Below are positions 40,495-50,155 of a stretch of 61,111 nucleotides of DNA, piece after piece. Position 1 is the stretch's first letter. Each line of letters starts with the position of its first letter. The translations under genes were made by a program, and so were the position numbers. Source of the stretch: Bartonella rattaustraliani AUST/NH4 (GTDB lineage Bacteria; Pseudomonadota; Alphaproteobacteria; Rhizobiales; Rhizobiaceae); NCBI RefSeq assembly GCF_000312565.1, contig NZ_CALW02000050.1, positions 1 to 61,111 on the forward strand, in the 5' to 3' direction. The notes below the pieces were generated by a model, which did no database searches, was not told where the DNA came from, and saw only the letters and a program-made list of their open reading frames with translations.

Positions 40495-43096
40495 TTAATT
40501 AGAGGAGAGAGTTTTACGTTTCCACCAACCAATACGTTGCGTTTTTGGAGTATCATCAGGAGTTGATGATATAACGACAGGTTGGTTAGCTGTTTCTTCA
40601 ATTTTCGAGAGACTTGGGTCGATAGTTTTTTCTATTATAGTTTCTGATGTTCTTTCTATTTGTATTGTTTCTTTAGAGGATGATTTTTTGCGTGTTTTAG
40701 GGGCAGACTTTTTACTGTTTTTAGGCGTCTTTTCTACTGTTTTATGAGCGGATTTATCTGCTTTTTTTGTTTTAGTTTTCAAGCTGGTTGTAGATTTTTC
40801 TTCAAGAGATTCTGTAACTTCTACATTCTTATTGTCTTCAATGAACTGTTGACTTTTTACTGTCTTTGAAGAACGAGTTCTACGCTTTTTAGGTTTAACA
40901 ACCGCATCAACTTTTACAACTTTCTCTTGCTGTGTATTTAAGTTTTGTATATCATTCTTTGCTTCTTCAAGTTGAATAGATTTAGTAGCTGAAGTACGAT
41001 GTTCACGATGTGCTGTTTTTACTTCTTCTAAGGCTTGCTTAGCAAAATCCCCTACGGGTTCTGCATAAGGAATACGCAATTGATAAGAACCATTATCTTG
41101 ATTACGACGTCCACCACGACGCCCACGACGACGCCCACGACGACGGGATTCATCATTGAAGAAATCATTTTTTGTATTTGCGGTGGAAGGAGAAGTGTCA
41201 TTAACTTCACCTTGATGTTTTTTACGCCGACGTTTCTCGCTTACTTCACCGAGTGTTTTATCTTCAGCAGTTTTTCCCTCGTTTAAGAGTGCATTTTCAT
41301 TGTTATTTTCAAAGTTCGATTCAGGTTGAGAAACGGCTTCTGCTATTGTTCCCTTAGAAATAAGGAAATGTTGCGTTCCAATACTATCATCTGCTTCAAT
41401 GCTAATATTAAGTTTAAAACGTGCTTCGAGATTAACAAGAATATTGCGCTTGTGGTTTAGCACATAAAGCGCTGTTGTTACTGGGGTACGCACAATAATG
41501 TTATTTTGTGGATTCTGAAGAAGATATTCTTCAATTGAGCGCATGACATGTAAAGCAATTGATGATTCAGAACGGATGCTTCCCGTTCCCGCACAATGCG
41601 GGCAAGGTTGTGTCGTGCTTTCTAAAACCGATACACGAATACGCTGACGACTCATTTCTAAAAGTCCAAAATGTGAAATATGCCCCACTTGAATACGAGC
41701 ACGATCGTTTTTTAAGCAATCTTTTAACTTTTTTTCAACCAGTTTCACATTACGCTCTTCAAGCATGTCAATGAAATCAATAACAATTAAACCAGCAAGA
41801 TCACGTAAGCGTAATTGACGTGCCACTTCTTCTGCAGCTTCCAAGTTTGTTTGTAATGCTGTTTTTTCAACAGAAAATTCTTTTGTAGAGCGTCCAGAAT
41901 TTACATCAATAGCAACAAGCGCTTCCGTTTGATTAATAACAAGATAACCACCAGATTTTAAAGAAACTTGTGGGTGCAACATTTTATCAAGCTGAATTTC
42001 GATATTGTTGCGTGCAAAAATAGGAATAGGATCGCGATAAGGTTGCACAACTTTCGCATGACTTGGCATGAGCATACGCATGAAATCTTTTGCTTCACGA
42101 TATCCTTGATCACCAGAAACAAGGATTTCATTGATATTTTTACTGTAAAGATCCCGTATAGAACGTTTTATAAGATTGCTTTCTTCATGGACAAGGCATG
42201 GAGCAGTAGATTTGAGTGTCAAAGTACGAATAGTATCCCATAGCCGCGTAAGATAATCATAATCGCGTTTAATTTCCGCTTTTGTTCTATTCGCTCCAGC
42301 AGTTCGAAGGATAACTCCCATACCCTTGGGAACAGCTAACCCTTTTACAATTTCTTTAAGACGTTTACGATCTTGGACATTGGTGATTTTTCGTGAAATA
42401 CCACCGCCGCGCGCTGTGTTAGGCATTAAAACAGAATAGCGACCTGCTAGGGATAAATATGTTGTGAGTGCAGCTCCTTTGTTGCCACGCTCTTCCTTAA
42501 TGACTTGCACCAACAAAATTTGACGACGCTTAATCACTTCTTGAATTTTATATTGACGTTCTTGTTTTTGCTGGTAGGTGGGGAGTTCTTCACGTACATC
42601 TTCTGCCCCAACCATTTCGATATCATGCTCAGAAATATTTTCTTCAAAGATTTCTTCTACATCATCGATGACCATTGCTTCGGATATGATCTCACCTTCA
42701 ACATCTGCTGCTATAGCACTGTTCTGTTCATCTTTTTTTGTTTTTCTAGAGTCGTTTTTTATTTTTTTTTGTTTCTTCGGGGAGGGGAATTATATCATTT
42801 TCTCCGACAGCGGCTTCCTCTTCTTTAAGAAGAGCCAGACGATCAGCAACAGGAATTTGATAATAATCAGGGTGAATTTCAGAAAATGTCAAAAAACCAT
42901 GGCGATTTCCACCATATTCGACAAAAGCTGCTTGAAGGGATGGTTCTACACGTGTCACACGTGCCAGATAAATATTCCTCTTAAGCTGTTTTTTATGTTC
43001 TGATTCAAAATCAAATTCTTCAATTTTGTTGCCGTGAACAACAACGACACGTGTTTCCTCCGAGTGGGAGGCATCTATAAGCATTTTGTTTGACAT
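40495..43096 (-). CDS. rne: Ribonuclease E, reading frame interrupted by a one-base shift
   Basis: The first frame (from 43096) gives the N-terminal S1 half, with NIYLARVTRVEPSLQAAFVEYGGNRHGFL, and ends at a TAG at 42746-42748. The second frame is open from 42789 and runs to 40495. It has QVIKEERGNKGAALTTYLSL, the catalytic LAGLIVIDFIDMLEERN, and the zinc-link CPHCAGTG. Removing one base in 42746-42789 gives one protein of 866 residues. The C-terminal third is Lys/Arg/Glu-rich, includes an RRRGRRRGRRGGRR patch for RNA binding and ends near IGWWKRK, like the GWW tail that binds PNPase in Caulobacter. The shift lies at runs of nine and six A's. RNase E is normally essential, so slippage or a sequence error is more likely than a dead gene. 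Confidence 0.85.
42746..42789 (-). other. Poly(A) frameshift window inside rne
   Basis: Both reading frames are open only here. In the coding direction it contains A9, one T, then A6. The first frame needs one base fewer (A8), or two more, to enter the second frame. A ribosomal -1 shift at the A tract would meet TAA at once. The site falls in the low-complexity Lys/Glu-rich insertion of the S1 domain, where a few altered residues would be tolerated. Confidence 0.8.
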
Positions 43097-43714
43097 AAGT
43101 TAAAATCCTGAAGGCGACATGCGCAATTTCATTCAAACGAATGGTATAACCATTCGCAAACATAAAGGGCTGTCTGCCATAAAAGGGGGGGGCCAGAAAA
43201 ACAGAATGAAATACTGCATGTAAAGACATGGTTGTATTTACAGCATTTCTAATCATCATCTTCATTTGTTTTGTATGACTCATAACTTTTATAAGTCTCC
43301 GGCGAAATAATCTTTAAACAGTTCGGATATTCGAACCAGCGAATCTTAAACAACGCTCTCCTAGCTTTTGTGACATAAAGGGTTTTCATCCATAAAAAGC
43401 CTAAATGTATAATATGCAACAACCCCTCTAAAAACAACTTAATCTCGATCACAGATATTTAGATGGCTACTACAGCTAGGAAGCGTAAATATTCTTTTAT
43501 GTTGATATCATCATTTTGGCAAGTAACAATATAAAAACGTACCATAATTCATGTTTTTAATGATGTTTTTTAAATGACGATCTTAATTTTGTTTTTTGGG
43601 GTATTTAAAGTTGAAAAGTTCAACATTTGTTGAAAAAGAAAGCGTAAACCTGCTACATTGCTTTTATACGGCTGGTGAAATCCATCGTTTCTAATGTAAA
43701 AGAGTGTTTTGCTT
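43097..43714. other. Divergent region between rne and amiC
   Basis: About 620 bases. It should contain both promoters and a long rne leader; rne leaders are often self-regulatory, but I see no specific structure. Short minus-strand open frames (43020-43283, 43249-43452) have no recognisable content. A run of eight or nine G's near 43185 is unusual for this AT-rich DNA. Confidence 0.45.
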
Positions 43715-44941
43715 ATGATAAAAGGTTTTTTTGCCAAAAAGCCGAAAGTGGCCTGTTGGAATGTTATTCTGCGTATAACACATTGTTTATTGTTTTTTTT
43801 ACTATTTCAAACAAATATCCAAGCTGCTGCTTTAAAACTTATTCATTTGCGGACTATTGGTGATAGCACACATACACGTATTATTGCCGTTTTTAATGCA
43901 AAACCAAATGTTCGTTTGCAGATTTTAGATCGTCCCGCACGTTTGCTTATTAATTTACCTATAGCTGATTTTTCATCGCAAAACACGCCCTTAAAGAAAC
44001 AAAATACACTCTCGGAGATGTTATCTGATATCCGTTATAGTTTTTCTGATATACGAACTTCACGCATTATTCTAACAAGCAAAATGACTTTTTCTGTTGA
44101 AAAAAGTAGAATACAAAAATTAGATAATGGTTCATGGCAATTATTAATTGATATAAGTAAAACAACACAAAAAAAATTTGATGAGATATTTGAAAAACAA
44201 CAAAAAGCGAACTTCAGCACAAAGAGACAACCTGTTGTAGCACGTAACTTTCGTATTGTTCTTGACCCCGGTCATGGGGGAATTGATGGTGGAGCACGAG
44301 GCGTTACTGGAATCCTAGAAAAGGATGTTACGCTTGCTTTTGCACGTGTATTGCAAAATGAATTAAAAGAAGATTCTCATATTTCCATTGCTTTAACACG
44401 CGATTCTGATGTTTTTTTAAGGTTAAGTGAAAGAGTTAAAAAAGCACAAGAATTTGGCGCTGACCTTTTTATATCCATTCATGCAGATAGCATTAATATT
44501 CATTCTCTTCGTGGTGCTACAGTTTATACCATATCAGACAAGTCCTCTGACGCAATAGCAAAGTCCTTAGCAGAAAGTGAAAATAAAGTCGATTTGTTTG
44601 ATGGGTTTCCTGCAGAAGAGTCACTTGAAGTTACAGATATTTTAGTTGATCTTGCTCGACGTGAAACGCATATATTTTCAGTTAATTTTGCTAATAATGT
44701 TATCTCAAACTTATCAAAGAGTAAAATTCATCTGATCAATAATCCTCATCGATATGCGAATTTTCAAGTTTTAAGAGCTTCAGATATTCCCTCTGTTTTG
44801 ATAGAGATTGGTTATTTATCAAATGAAGAGGATGAAAAATTATTAAACAACCCTCAATGGAGGAAAAAAATGGCTACTTCTATTGCGCATTCTATTCGTC
44901 AATTCGCTGAGCATAGGCAGAAAACGACGCAGCCTCTTTAA
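43715..44941 (+). CDS. amiC: N-acetylmuramoyl-L-alanine amidase (AmiC type)
   Basis: 408 residues from the ATG at 43715 (a TTG two codons upstream is possible). A signal-like hydrophobic segment (about 14-34) precedes an AMIN domain (LKLIHLRTIGDSTHTRIIAVF) that targets the septum. A linker leads to the Amidase_3 catalytic domain. Zinc ligands are the His of LDPGHGGIDGGA, the Glu of GILEKDVTLAFAR, and the His of FISIHADSI; the catalytic Glu is in SVLIEIGYLSNEED. It cleaves peptide stems from glycan strands during cell separation. The PBP1A gene follows on the same strand. Confidence 0.94.
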   Translation: MIKGFFAKKPKVACWNVILRITHCLLFFLLFQTNIQAAALKLIHLRTIGDSTHTRIIAVFNAKPNVRLQILDRPARLLINLPIADFSSQNTPLKKQNTLSEMLSDIRYSFSDIRTSRIILTSKMTFSVEKSRIQKLDNGSWQLLIDISKTTQKKFDEIFEKQQKANFSTKRQPVVARNFRIVLDPGHGGIDGGARGVTGILEKDVTLAFARVLQNELKEDSHISIALTRDSDVFLRLSERVKKAQEFGADLFISIHADSINIHSLRGATVYTISDKSSDAIAKSLAESENKVDLFDGFPAEESLEVTDILVDLARRETHIFSVNFANNVISNLSKSKIHLINNPHRYANFQVLRASDIPSVLIEIGYLSNEEDEKLLNNPQWRKKMATSIAHSIRQFAEHRQKTTQPL

Positions 44942-45130
44942 ATTTATAAGAAAATAGAGTACCAAAGTAAGACTTTATGATAAAGTGTAAAATAAGCCTT
45001 TATTTATAGAGTATAAAAATAAAAAATAACTTTTTCTTTATCTCAATTGAGGGGTGTTGTTCACCGAGTGTCGAGATAATGTATCTTTTTTTGATTTTGA
45101 GCAATTCTGAAGAAAGTAATAGCTGTTTCA

Positions 45131-47593
45131 ATGATAATTTTTAGATATCTTTCTAGTTTTATTGTTAACGTTGGGGGCTGCGGAGCAATAGTATGGGGTG
45201 TAATAACAAGTAGTCAAGCGAGCGCGCTTCCTGATTATGAAGTGCTCTCGCTCTATGAGCCACCTGTGATGACTCGTATCCATGCGGATGATGGTAGTCT
45301 TATGGCAGAGTTTGCAACAAAGCATCGTCTCTATTTACCTATTCAATCAATACCTGAAATTCTTAAAAATGCTTTTATTTCAGCTGAAGATAAAAATTTT
45401 TATCACCATTTCGGTTTAGATCCAGGAGGGCTTGCGAGAGCTTTGATTAATAACATCCGCAATATTGGTTCCGGAAAACGTCTAGAGGGAGCATCAACCA
45501 TTACACAGCAAGTTGCGAAAAACTTTCTTTTAAATTCAGATGCAACATTAGAGCGGAAATTAAAAGAAGCTATTCTCGCGATGCGTATTGAAAAGACCTA
45601 CTCAAAGGATCATATTCTTGAGCTTTATCTCAATGAAATTTATCTTGGTCGTAGCACTTATGGTATTGCGGCGGCCTCTCTCGCTTATTTTAAGAAATCC
45701 GTTAATGACCTTACTTTAGAAGAATGTGCTTATTTGGCAGCACTTCCAAAAGGTCCTGCAAATTATGATCCATTTAAAAATGAACAACGTGCCATTAATC
45801 GGCGTAATTGGGTTATCGATCGAATGGTTGCAAATGGATATGTAACACGTGAACAAGGTGAGAAGGCTAAAGCAAAACCTTTGGGAGTCACAGTGCGTGG
45901 TAGTGATAGCTATGATTTTGCTGCTGATTATTTTACCGAAGAAGTGCGTCGTCGTCTCATACAACGCTATGGAGCTAAAACACTTTACGAAGGTGGACTT
46001 TCAGTTCGCACAACGCTTGATCCACATTTACAACGTGTTGCTCGGCGTGCTTTACAAAATGGATTAATTAAATTTGATCATTCACAAGGGTGGCGTGGAG
46101 CTTATAACCATATTGAGAAGAAAGAAGACTGGGGTGTAGAACTTGCAAAGATTACAGGGTTGAGCGATGTTCCAGAGTGGCGCTTAGCTGTTGTTCTTTC
46201 TACCAGTGCCAATCATATCGAAATTGGTCTACAACCACAGCATGAAGATTCAGGTGTATTATCCAAAAAACGGGAAGTTGCTGTGTTGTCTGAGGATTCT
46301 TCAAAATGGGCCTTACATGTTGTAAAAGAAAATGGCCATAGAAGGATTGTTCAAAATTTGTCTCATATTCTGCAAGTTGGAGATGTTGTTTTTGTTGAAA
46401 AACTACCCAATGCCAACAATGTTTATCGTTTACAACAAATTCCAAAAGTTGAAGGTGCGATTGTTGCTATGGAACCTCATACAGGGCGTGTGCTCGCTAT
46501 GGTGGGAGGTTTTTCTTTTACAGCTTCTCAATTTAATCGTGCAACGCAAGCTTATCGTCAACCTGGTTCTGCCTTTAAGCCTTTTGTATATGCAGCGGCA
46601 CTCGACAATGGTTATACACCAGCATCGGTTATTCTTGATGGCCCTATCGAAGTGCGCCAATATAATGGAGAGATTTGGCGACCTAAGAATTATGGTGGCA
46701 CTTTTGCAGGACCTTCAACACTCCGTTATGGTATTGAATATTCTCGCAATCTTATGACCATACGCCTTGCCCATGATATGGGCATGCCCCTTGTTGCTGA
46801 ATATGCAGAGCGTTTTGGTGTTGTCGATAAATTGCAACCTTATCTCCCTATGGCTTTAGGAGCTGCGGAAACAACAGTTTTACGAATGGTTACAGCCTAT
46901 TCAGTCATTGCCAATGGTGGTCGCTCTATTCATCCTTCTCTCATAGATAGAATTCAAGACCGATATGGGAAAACAATTTACCGGCATGATGATCGTATTT
47001 GTGAAAATTGTAATGCTTCATCGTGGAATAATCAAAGTGAACCCACATTAATTGATGAGCGAGATCAAGTGCTTGATCCTATGACAGCTTATCAGATTAC
47101 ATCAATGATGGAGGGTGTTGTTCAGCGGGGGACAGCTGCACGCTTGCGTTTTCTTCATCGACATATTGCTGCAAAAACAGGAACAACCAATGATTCTAAA
47201 GATGTGTGGTTTATGGGGTTTACTCCTGATCTTGTTGTTGGAATTTTCATTGGTTACGATCAACCAGCACCGTTAGGATATAATGGAACAGGAAGCTCAT
47301 TGGCGGCACCCATTTTTGGTGATTTTATGGAAGAGGCTTTGAAAGGAAAGCCCGATGTGCCATTTAAAATGCCAGAAGGTATGATTTTAATGCCTATTAA
47401 TCGCAGAACCGGTATGCTTGCTGAAGCAGGAGATCGTGATGTGATTATAGAAGCATTTAAACCAGGAACTGGACCTGCTGATATATACCAGGTTATTGGT
47501 GGTACGAACTCTTTTCAAGAAGGCGTTCCGACACTCAGCACTTCTCCACAGGTTAACAAGGCTCTTGAAAGTGGTACGGGTGGATTGTATTAA
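45131..47593 (+). CDS. mrcA: Penicillin-binding protein 1A
   Basis: 820 residues, bifunctional class A PBP. After a short N-terminal hydrophobic anchor comes the glycosyltransferase domain, with the catalytic Glu in FISAEDKNFYHHFGLDPGG, then GASTITQQVAKNFLLN and EIYLGRSTYGIAAAS. An OB-like insert is followed by the transpeptidase domain: SxxK in QPGSAFKPFVYAAALDNGY, SxN in EYSRNLMTIRLA, and KTG in HIAAKTGTTNDSKDVWFMG. It polymerises and cross-links peptidoglycan. The gap to amiC (189 bases) may hold its own promoter. Confidence 0.95.
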   Translation: MIIFRYLSSFIVNVGGCGAIVWGVITSSQASALPDYEVLSLYEPPVMTRIHADDGSLMAEFATKHRLYLPIQSIPEILKNAFISAEDKNFYHHFGLDPGGLARALINNIRNIGSGKRLEGASTITQQVAKNFLLNSDATLERKLKEAILAMRIEKTYSKDHILELYLNEIYLGRSTYGIAAASLAYFKKSVNDLTLEECAYLAALPKGPANYDPFKNEQRAINRRNWVIDRMVANGYVTREQGEKAKAKPLGVTVRGSDSYDFAADYFTEEVRRRLIQRYGAKTLYEGGLSVRTTLDPHLQRVARRALQNGLIKFDHSQGWRGAYNHIEKKEDWGVELAKITGLSDVPEWRLAVVLSTSANHIEIGLQPQHEDSGVLSKKREVAVLSEDSSKWALHVVKENGHRRIVQNLSHILQVGDVVFVEKLPNANNVYRLQQIPKVEGAIVAMEPHTGRVLAMVGGFSFTASQFNRATQAYRQPGSAFKPFVYAAALDNGYTPASVILDGPIEVRQYNGEIWRPKNYGGTFAGPSTLRYGIEYSRNLMTIRLAHDMGMPLVAEYAERFGVVDKLQPYLPMALGAAETTVLRMVTAYSVIANGGRSIHPSLIDRIQDRYGKTIYRHDDRICENCNASSWNNQSEPTLIDERDQVLDPMTAYQITSMMEGVVQRGTAARLRFLHRHIAAKTGTTNDSKDVWFMGFTPDLVVGIFIGYDQPAPLGYNGTGSSLAAPIFGDFMEEALKGKPDVPFKMPEGMILMPINRRTGMLAEAGDRDVIIEAFKPGTGPADIYQVIGGTNSFQEGVPTLSTSPQVNKALESGTGGLY

Positions 47594-47773
47594 TTAGAAA
47601 AAGAAACTTTTAATATCACAGATTCAGTAAAATAATTTTATTTATTTTTGCAGTTTAGCTGCGGCAAACAAATTGAGAAAGAGAGGCTGTTTCCTTACAG
47701 CAAGTACTGAGTTCGTATAAAATGCGAATGAATCTTCATGAGGAAGTCTTTATTTAAATTACGGTGTTAAATT

Positions 47774-48902
47774 ATGCGAGCAGAGATAGAAGCATTGGTC
47801 GATGAAATCCAACAAGCAATTAAATTGCTAAGGGGGCATCTTTGACTGGGATCAATCACTAAAACGTCTTGAATATCTCAATCAAAAAGCAGAAGATCCA
47901 ACGCTTTGGAATGATGCGCAACAGGCACAAGATATGATGCGTGAACGTCAGCGTCTTGATGATTCAATCAATGGTATTCGATCATTTGCAAAGACACTTG
48001 AAGAGTGCATTGAGCTGATCGCAATGGGTGAAGAAGAAAATGATACCGAGGTAATCACGGATGCAGAAAATGCAATACGCAATCTTAAGAATGAAATAGA
48101 TAAAAGACAGATTGATGTACTTCTTTCAGGAGAGGCCGATCCAAATGATACTTATCTAGAGGTTCATGCTGGCGCAGGGGGAACAGAAAGCCAAGATTGG
48201 GCTTCTATGCTTTTACGCATGTATACGCGCTGGGCTGAACAGCATAAAATGAAGGTTGAAGTATTAGAAATCCATGATGGAGAAGAAGCAGGGATAAAGT
48301 CAGCAACACTTCTCGTAAAAGGGCATAACGCTTATGGTCTGTTGAAAACAGAATCAGGTGTTCATCGCTTGGTTCGCATTTCACCATTTGATTCAAATGC
48401 AAAACGCCATACTTCTTTTGCAAGTATTTGGGTTTATCCCGTGATTGATGATAATATTGAAGTGGATGTTTCAGAAGTAGATGTTCGTATTGATACATAC
48501 CGGGCCTCAGGTGCTGGTGGGCAACATGTTAATACAACAGATTCTGCAGTTCGTATCACGCATATAAAAACGGGTATTGTGGTTCAATGTCAAACGGAAC
48601 GTTCTCAGCATAAAAATCGAGCAACAGCTTGGTCCATGTTGCGGGCACGACTTTATGAAGAAGAGCTCAAAAAGAGAGAAGAAGAGACGAATGCTCTTGA
48701 ATCTTCTAAAACTGAAATCGGGTGGGGGCACCAAATTCGATCTTATGTTCTTCAACCCTATCAGCTTGTCAAAGATTTGCGCACAGGCATTGAAAATACG
48801 GATCCGCAAGCCGTATTGAATGGCAGTTTAGATGCCTTTATGGAAGCAGCTCTTGCGCAACGTGTTTACGGAAAGGATCAAGAAATTGAAGATATTAATT
48901 GA
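47774..48902 (+). CDS. prfB: Peptide chain release factor 2, with programmed +1 frameshift
   Basis: The ATG at 47774 opens 23 codons that end CTT TGA (TGA at 47843-47845). Reading shifts by +1 to GAC at 47844 and continues to the stop at 48902, giving 375 residues. The shift site has the full classical design: AGGGGG at 47831-47836 as internal Shine-Dalgarno, three bases, then CTT TGA C. RF2 itself reads UGA, so low RF2 raises frameshifting. RF2 motifs are RISPFDSNAKRHTSF (SPF) and ASGAGGQHVNTTDSAVR (GGQ). It follows mrcA. Confidence 0.97.
47831..47846 (+). promoter_or_regulatory. prfB autoregulatory frameshift signal
   Basis: AGGGGG, CAT, CTT, TGA, C. It is identical to the common bacterial form except for CAT in place of TAT between the Shine-Dalgarno-like run and the slippery CTT. 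Confidence 0.95.
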
Positions 48903-49032
48903 TCGGAGAAACATTTTAAAAATTGTGTAGACTTATTTGGGTTATGAATTTTATTTTTTACCCTTCAGATTGATCTGTTGCAAAATAAATTCATTTAAGG
49001 CTTTTGTTTTTTTATGAGGCGTGTTCCCAGGT

Positions 49033-49230
49033 TTATTTTAAAGAGATCTCTCTTAGAGCTCCTAAGCCCGTCTCACGTCGGTGTGGGTGAATTATATAAC
49101 GATAAATCCATTGAGCCCAACGTTTTTACATTTAAAGGATACAGGTTGGCATCATAACTCTATATTTACGAGATTCTAATGTATTTATGAGCTCATGTTG
49201 TTGTCAACAGCTTTTGTATTAAGTAGTGTT
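49033..49230 (-). pseudogene. Tyrosine integrase gene, truncated 5' end (copy C)
   Basis: From 49122 downwards, 29 codons read RWAQWIYRYIIHPHRRETG then LGALREISLK, and end at TAA (49033-49035). This is clearly the P4-type integrase N-terminal domain ('W.YRY.I.GRRREMGLGALR..SLK.AR'). The residues after the stop (TWEHAS) still resemble the expected 'AREHA'. Upstream codons are scrambled by stops and shifts. No catalytic domain follows. Confidence 0.75.
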
Positions 49231-49410
49231 AATGAGACGCATTCTCCCTCCTTTCTTCTATAATGGTCTATATGCCAACCCCACTTATGGCGCACAAGCC
49301 AAATGAATAAAATTGATTCAACATGAAGAGGTTTGAAATGAGAAAACTTACAATATTTAGAGTTATGATTCAAGGTGTACAACAATGATTTATCGTTATA
49401 AATCAATATC
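49033..49410 (-). repeat. Dispersed repeat, copy C (inverted)
   Basis: Read on the minus strand from 49410: ATATTGATTTATAA, then CTTGAAT, TAAATATTGTAAG, TTTCAAACCTCTTCATGTTGA, GCCATAAGTGGGG, ACATGAGCTCATAAATA and the integrase-coding block. The order and spacing match copies A and B. Copy C is the most complete at its integrase end. Confidence 0.7.
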
Positions 49411-49441
49411 TTTCATGTGTCATGAGATTCATAAACTACCA

Positions 49442-49915
49442 TTATGACGAAAGACGCGTAGCAGCAGCTAAAACATCTTCAGCATGTCCAGATACACTCA
49501 CTTTACGCCATTCTTCTGCTATTATTCCAGCTGCATCAATCAAAAAAGTGCTTCGTTCAACACCCATATATTTGCGTCCATACATGCTTTTTTCAACCCA
49601 AACACCGTAAACCTGAAGCGTTGTTTTTTCTTCATCAGAAACAAGAGTGATATCAAGATCGTGTTTTGTTTTAAATTTATCATGTTTTTTTACATTATCT
49701 GGAGACATTCCAATAATAACCACCCCGATTTCACTAAATTTTTCTTTTAATCGTGTAAAATCAATTGCTTCACTTGTGCATCCACTGGTATCATCTTTAG
49801 GGTAAAAATATAAAACAATCAGTTTTCCTTGAAGATCAGAAAGACGTAATGTGCCTCCACCATCGCGTGGTAAATCGAAATCAGGAGCGGGAGTACCTTT
49901 CATCGATCGTGTCAT
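49442..49915 (-). CDS. bcp: Peroxiredoxin Bcp
   Basis: 157 residues, a thiol peroxidase of the AhpC/TSA superfamily that reduces H2O2 and organic peroxides. The N-terminus is APDFDLPRDGGGTLRLSDL, followed by VLYFYPKDDTSGCTSEAIDF with the peroxidatic Cys after TSG. The second Cys that many Bcp proteins have five residues later is Ile here, so it should act by a 1-Cys mechanism or use a resolving thiol from a partner. TyrS is encoded upstream on the same strand, but 240 bases away. Confidence 0.93.
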   Translation of the reverse strand: MTRSMKGTPAPDFDLPRDGGGTLRLSDLQGKLIVLYFYPKDDTSGCTSEAIDFTRLKEKFSEIGVVIIGMSPDNVKKHDKFKTKHDLDITLVSDEEKTTLQVYGVWVEKSMYGRKYMGVERSTFLIDAAGIIAEEWRKVSVSGHAEDVLAAATRLSS

Positions 49916-50155
49916 TGCTTTATCTTCCTTTTCTAGTAAACATTGAATATAAGAACTTTTTAGTCAATGGCGAATGCTACACAGAAGAAATAACACTCCA
50001 ATTTTCGAGACGAGAATAGAATAATCCTTGGAATGTTTTATCTCCCATTGTAAGGTGCATCATATCATAAGGCTCGCATTGAGGAAACCAAATCAAAGAA
50101 AAAGCTACAAGCGTATACATCAAATAAATGAAAAAGCGATAAAATCATAAATAAA

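Larger units (their letters stand above)
48903..49441. other. Spacer between prfB and bcp with integrase relic
   Basis: About 540 bases with no intact gene. Most of it (49033-49410) is the third copy of the dispersed integrase repeat, in minus orientation. Confidence 0.6.

Noticed and set aside
42755-42771. Programmed -1 ribosomal frameshifting at A-AAA-AAA in rne
   Set aside because: A slippery heptamer is present, but a -1 shift leads directly to AAA TAA. Joining the frames needs a +1 shift or loss of one A.
43020-43452. Two short minus-strand frames upstream of rne
   Set aside because: One overlaps the rne start and neither resembles a known protein; they more likely lie in the rne leader.
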